From Virgibacillus indicus (GTDB taxonomy: Bacteria; Bacillota; Bacilli; Bacillales; Amphibacillaceae): 64,000 nucleotides of DNA. Shown in pieces: positions 61,519 to 64,000 of the stretch. Where the stretch lies: the NCBI RefSeq assembly GCF_002266285.1, contig NZ_NPMS01000005.1, positions 124,001 to 188,000 on the forward strand, given 5' to 3'. How positions within the stretch are numbered: position 1 is the first letter of the stretch; every line of letters starts with the position of its first letter. The position numbers and the translations under genes are program-made. The notes under the pieces were generated by a model. The model had not been told where the DNA came from, made no database searches, and saw only the letters and a list, made by a program, of their open reading frames with translations.

Positions 61519-62946
61519 ATGGTATTTAGTTCAAGTATTTTTTTGTTTGTCTTCTTGCCAATAGTTTTATTGGCATATTTTATTGTTCCAAGAGTATTTA
61601 AAAACACAGTATTGTTATTAGCAAGCTTACTTTTTTATGCATGGGGAGAACCCAAGTTCGTCCTCTTAATGATTTTTTCAATTATTATTAATTATATATT
61701 TGGATTAACTGTAGAATCAAATAGAAACAACAAACGTAAAGTTAAAATTATTATAGGTTTAATGGTTTTTTTCAATTTGTTACTATTGGGTATTTTTAAA
61801 TATACTAATTTTATTGTAGATAATATAAACTCTCTATTAAATATTTCCATTAGTGTACCTGATATACCTCTACCCATCGGGATATCTTTTTTTACTTTCC
61901 AAGCCATGAGTTATGTCATTGATGTATATCGCAAAGATGGTAAAGTACAAAGAAACCCGTTAAATTTAGCATTATATATATCTCTATTTCCGCAATTAAT
62001 TGCAGGTCCAATCGTTCGTTATCAAACTGTAGCAGAACAGATAAATAAGAGGGTATCTGATTTACCAAGAATTGCTTATGGAGTTAGAAGATTTATTATT
62101 GGTTTAGGAAAAAAAATGATTATAGCAAATAACTGTGGTTATATTGCAGACCAAATATTTGCTCAGAATCCAGCAGATATGTCTACTGGTGTAGCGTGGA
62201 TTGGAATTATTGCCTACAGTTTACAAATTTATTTCGACTTCTCTGCTTATTCCGATATGGCTATTGGACTTGGAAAGATATTAGGTTTTGACTTCCTTGA
62301 GAACTTTAACTATCCTTATATATCTAAGTCTGCTACAGAATTTTGGAGAAGATGGCACATTTCTCTAGGATCTTGGTTTCGTGATTATCTTTATATACCA
62401 TTAGGAGGCAATAGGAAAGGCACATTTAACACTTACCGGAACCTTTTCATTGTGTGGTTTGCTACTGGGATTTGGCATGGCGCCAGTTGGACCTTTATTG
62501 CATGGGGGCTTTATTATGGTTTTTTAATCATGATTGAAAAGGCATTTTTAGGTAAACTCTTGAATAAAATCCCGACCTTCCTTCAATATTTATACACTCT
62601 TATAATTGTAATGGTAGGATGGGTATTCTTCAGAGCAGAAACATTCTCTTACGGTTTTTCATATATTGCAGTTATGTTTGGTTTTAGCGGCACAAGCCTA
62701 TTGGATAATGATACATTATATTATTTATCCCAATACGGCATTTTAATAGCTATTGGAATATTAGGTTCTACTCCAATATTAAAAAAGACTTTTGAATTAA
62801 TAGAGTATAATTCCATTAATTCAACTTTCATACGTATTTTCGGAAAGGAAATTTCTATAAATATGTTTCTAATTATAACTTTTATTATTTCTGTTACTTA
62901 TATAATTTCGGGTACATTTAATCCATTTATTTATTTCCGATTCTAA
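61519..62946 (+). CDS. MBOAT family O-acyltransferase (AlgI/DltB/PatA-like)
   Basis: This 475-residue integral membrane protein has about 10 or more segments. The motifs are those of the MBOAT family: GISFFTFQAMSYVIDVYRKD, LYISLFPQLIAGPIVRYQTV, STEFWRRWHISLGSWFRDYL-type segment, YIPLGGNRKG and FATGIWHGASWTFIAWGLYY, the last carrying the active-site His. It transfers acetyl across the membrane to a polysaccharide acceptor. The next gene encodes the DHHW partner. Codon use is much more AT-rich than in the tag genes, suggesting later acquisition. RBS AGAGGA. Confidence 0.93.
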   Translation: MVFSSSIFLFVFLPIVLLAYFIVPRVFKNTVLLLASLLFYAWGEPKFVLLMIFSIIINYIFGLTVESNRNNKRKVKIIIGLMVFFNLLLLGIFKYTNFIVDNINSLLNISISVPDIPLPIGISFFTFQAMSYVIDVYRKDGKVQRNPLNLALYISLFPQLIAGPIVRYQTVAEQINKRVSDLPRIAYGVRRFIIGLGKKMIIANNCGYIADQIFAQNPADMSTGVAWIGIIAYSLQIYFDFSAYSDMAIGLGKILGFDFLENFNYPYISKSATEFWRRWHISLGSWFRDYLYIPLGGNRKGTFNTYRNLFIVWFATGIWHGASWTFIAWGLYYGFLIMIEKAFLGKLLNKIPTFLQYLYTLIIVMVGWVFFRAETFSYGFSYIAVMFGFSGTSLLDNDTLYYLSQYGILIAIGILGSTPILKKTFELIEYNSINSTFIRIFGKEISINMFLIITFIISVTYIISGTFNPFIYFRF

Positions 62947-62969
62947 TTAATTATAAAGTGGGAGTTTTT

Positions 62970-64000
62970 ATGAAAATTTCAATAGGTGAATTAATAGTAG
63001 TAATATTTTTCTTATCCTTTATTTTTCTTTTTAGCATATGGAGTGTTGTAAAAGGAGATGAGACAAATTCTGTAATTGAAAATCGAAAACTGGATCAGCG
63101 GCCAGATGCAACTCTTAATAATGTGTTATCTGGAGAGTACTTCAAAAGATTTGAGTCATATTATAACGACCAATTCCCATTACGAAGCGAATGGATAGAA
63201 ACTAAGAACACATTTGAAAAGACTGTATTCCAGCAGAATCTTATCAATTCTACTTTTGTACATGACGATGGATACTTGATACCAACATTGGTTACAAATG
63301 AAAATAATCTAAAGCCTGAAAATATTGCTGAGCGCATCAACAGCTTTGCATCAAATATAAAAAATAAAGATGTTGATATATTTTTCGCATTGGCACCAAA
63401 TAAAACAACAATGATGGAGCACAAATTACCTGACTACATTTCAAGTGAAGCAAATAAATTGTCTGATCAATTAATAAAAGAGCTTTTAAATATCGGTAAA
63501 ATTAAGACTGTTGATCTCAGAGATGCTATTAAGCCTCATCTAGTTGAAAAAAACTTATATTTTTATACTGATCATCATTGGAAACCAAAAGCAGCTTTTT
63601 ACGGGTATAGGACAATAATATCTAAAATTCAAGAAAGCAATGATATCTTGAATCCTCTATCCATAAATGATTTCTCATGGGAAGAAAGCAATGTTAAATT
63701 TCTGGGATCTGATGCGAGAAATACTACAGAGTCATATGTTAAATATCCAGATACTGTTACTATTGCTAAACCTAAATTTGAGGAGAAAAAATTAGAAATC
63801 TGTTATAGAGGTAATTGTAATAGATCATTTTACGACTATAGATATCTGGAATTACCTGATAAATATACTAACCGATATAAAGTATATTTTTCGGGCGATG
63901 TACCAGAAGGCATAATCAGAAATCCCAATGTTTCAAATGATCACAAATTGTTAATTCTTAAAGATTCTTACGCTAACACAATGATTCAATTTTTGGCAAG
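62970..64000 (+). CDS. DHHW/AlgJ-AlgX-like acetyltransferase partner (cut by window end)
   Basis: At least 343 residues are visible. A membrane segment at about 8-26 anchors it, and the rest lies outside. YFYTDHHWKPKAAFYGY is the DHHW motif, and KLLILKDSYANTMIQFL carries the GDS-like serine. This is the SGNH-type fold that finishes O-acetylation of exopolysaccharide, working with the MBOAT protein. ATG 62970 follows GGAG. The frame stays open to the window end. AT-rich like its partner. Confidence 0.88.
   Translation, partial: MKISIGELIVVIFFLSFIFLFSIWSVVKGDETNSVIENRKLDQRPDATLNNVLSGEYFKRFESYYNDQFPLRSEWIETKNTFEKTVFQQNLINSTFVHDDGYLIPTLVTNENNLKPENIAERINSFASNIKNKDVDIFFALAPNKTTMMEHKLPDYISSEANKLSDQLIKELLNIGKIKTVDLRDAIKPHLVEKNLYFYTDHHWKPKAAFYGYRTIISKIQESNDILNPLSINDFSWEESNVKFLGSDARNTTESYVKYPDTVTIAKPKFEEKKLEICYRGNCNRSFYDYRYLELPDKYTNRYKVYFSGDVPEGIIRNPNVSNDHKLLILKDSYANTMIQFLA

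Overview
The window looks like the chromosome of a low-GC Gram-positive bacterium of the Bacillaceae, most likely one of the halophilic or alkaliphilic genera close to Oceanobacillus or Virgibacillus. The grounds are the AT-rich composition, AGGAGG-type ribosome binding sites, sigma-A promoters, LacI/CcpA-style operators, Gram-positive lipoprotein signals, the TagO/TagG/TagH wall teichoic acid set and the Bacilli-typical DUF1659/DUF2922/YvrJ trio. The genus is an inference. No rRNA, tRNA, CRISPR array, prophage or transposase gene was seen.

Positions 1 to about 41,600 form a large carbohydrate-utilisation island, almost all on the minus strand. It has three blocks. Block 1 (1-7212) has a LacI regulator, an SDR, an ABC importer (lipoprotein plus two permeases) and two Gfo/Idh/MocA dehydrogenases. 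Block 2 (8535-23121) is a dense run of 14 genes: an epimerase-like enzyme, a DapA-family lyase, an ADH, three Gfo/Idh enzymes and a Gfo/Idh-like orphan, an FAD oxidoreductase, a TIM-barrel isomerase, then ROK kinase, NagA, GNAT, MFS and GDPD. Block 3 (24783-32368) is a second ABC importer with two Gfo/Idh enzymes, an alpha/beta hydrolase and an enolase-superfamily enzyme. Next come YesL, two very large secreted beta-propeller proteins (33766-39348) and an FAD oxidoreductase with a truncated TIM-barrel partner (39467-41599). Neither ABC system has an ATPase here, so both probably use a shared MsmX-type ATPase encoded elsewhere.

A divergent gene at 23363-24718 encodes a regulator with a degenerate GGDEF-like domain and a C-terminal winged helix. 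Dyads of the form AAGAC-N2-GTCTT lie in its own leader and exactly over the -35 boxes of Blocks 2 and 3, with a weaker copy before the propeller genes. That is a self-consistent candidate regulon for import and breakdown of one substrate.

Positions 41,837-49,576 hold a galactitol-family PTS operon: PRD regulator, IIA, IIB, IIC, two zinc polyol dehydrogenases, DeoC and a 51-residue protein. Then come YvrJ, DUF2922 and DUF1659 (50107-51116) and a cell-envelope region: LCP ligase, TagO, GDPD, a membrane-anchored PQQ-type propeller, TagH, TagG, a TagE-like glycosyltransferase and GalU. After an 830-base empty AT-rich gap, an MBOAT acyltransferase and a DHHW/AlgJ-like protein (cut by the window end) form an exopolysaccharide O-acetylation pair.

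The most unusual structure is non-coding. Five intergenic arrays (at about 5.2, 26.0, 36.0, 49.9 and 50.4 kb) are built from a GTTGAGAGA core repeated every 21 bp, followed by the same core inverted (TCTCTCAAC), again every 21 bp. A sixth array at 44.0 kb keeps the 21-bp period but uses a palindromic TCGCGCGA core. They sit in gaps after stop codons. Two promoter regions also share a 30-bp identical block, with two dyads (TTTCCCGGGAAA and CAAACGTTTG) whose centres are exactly 42 bp apart.
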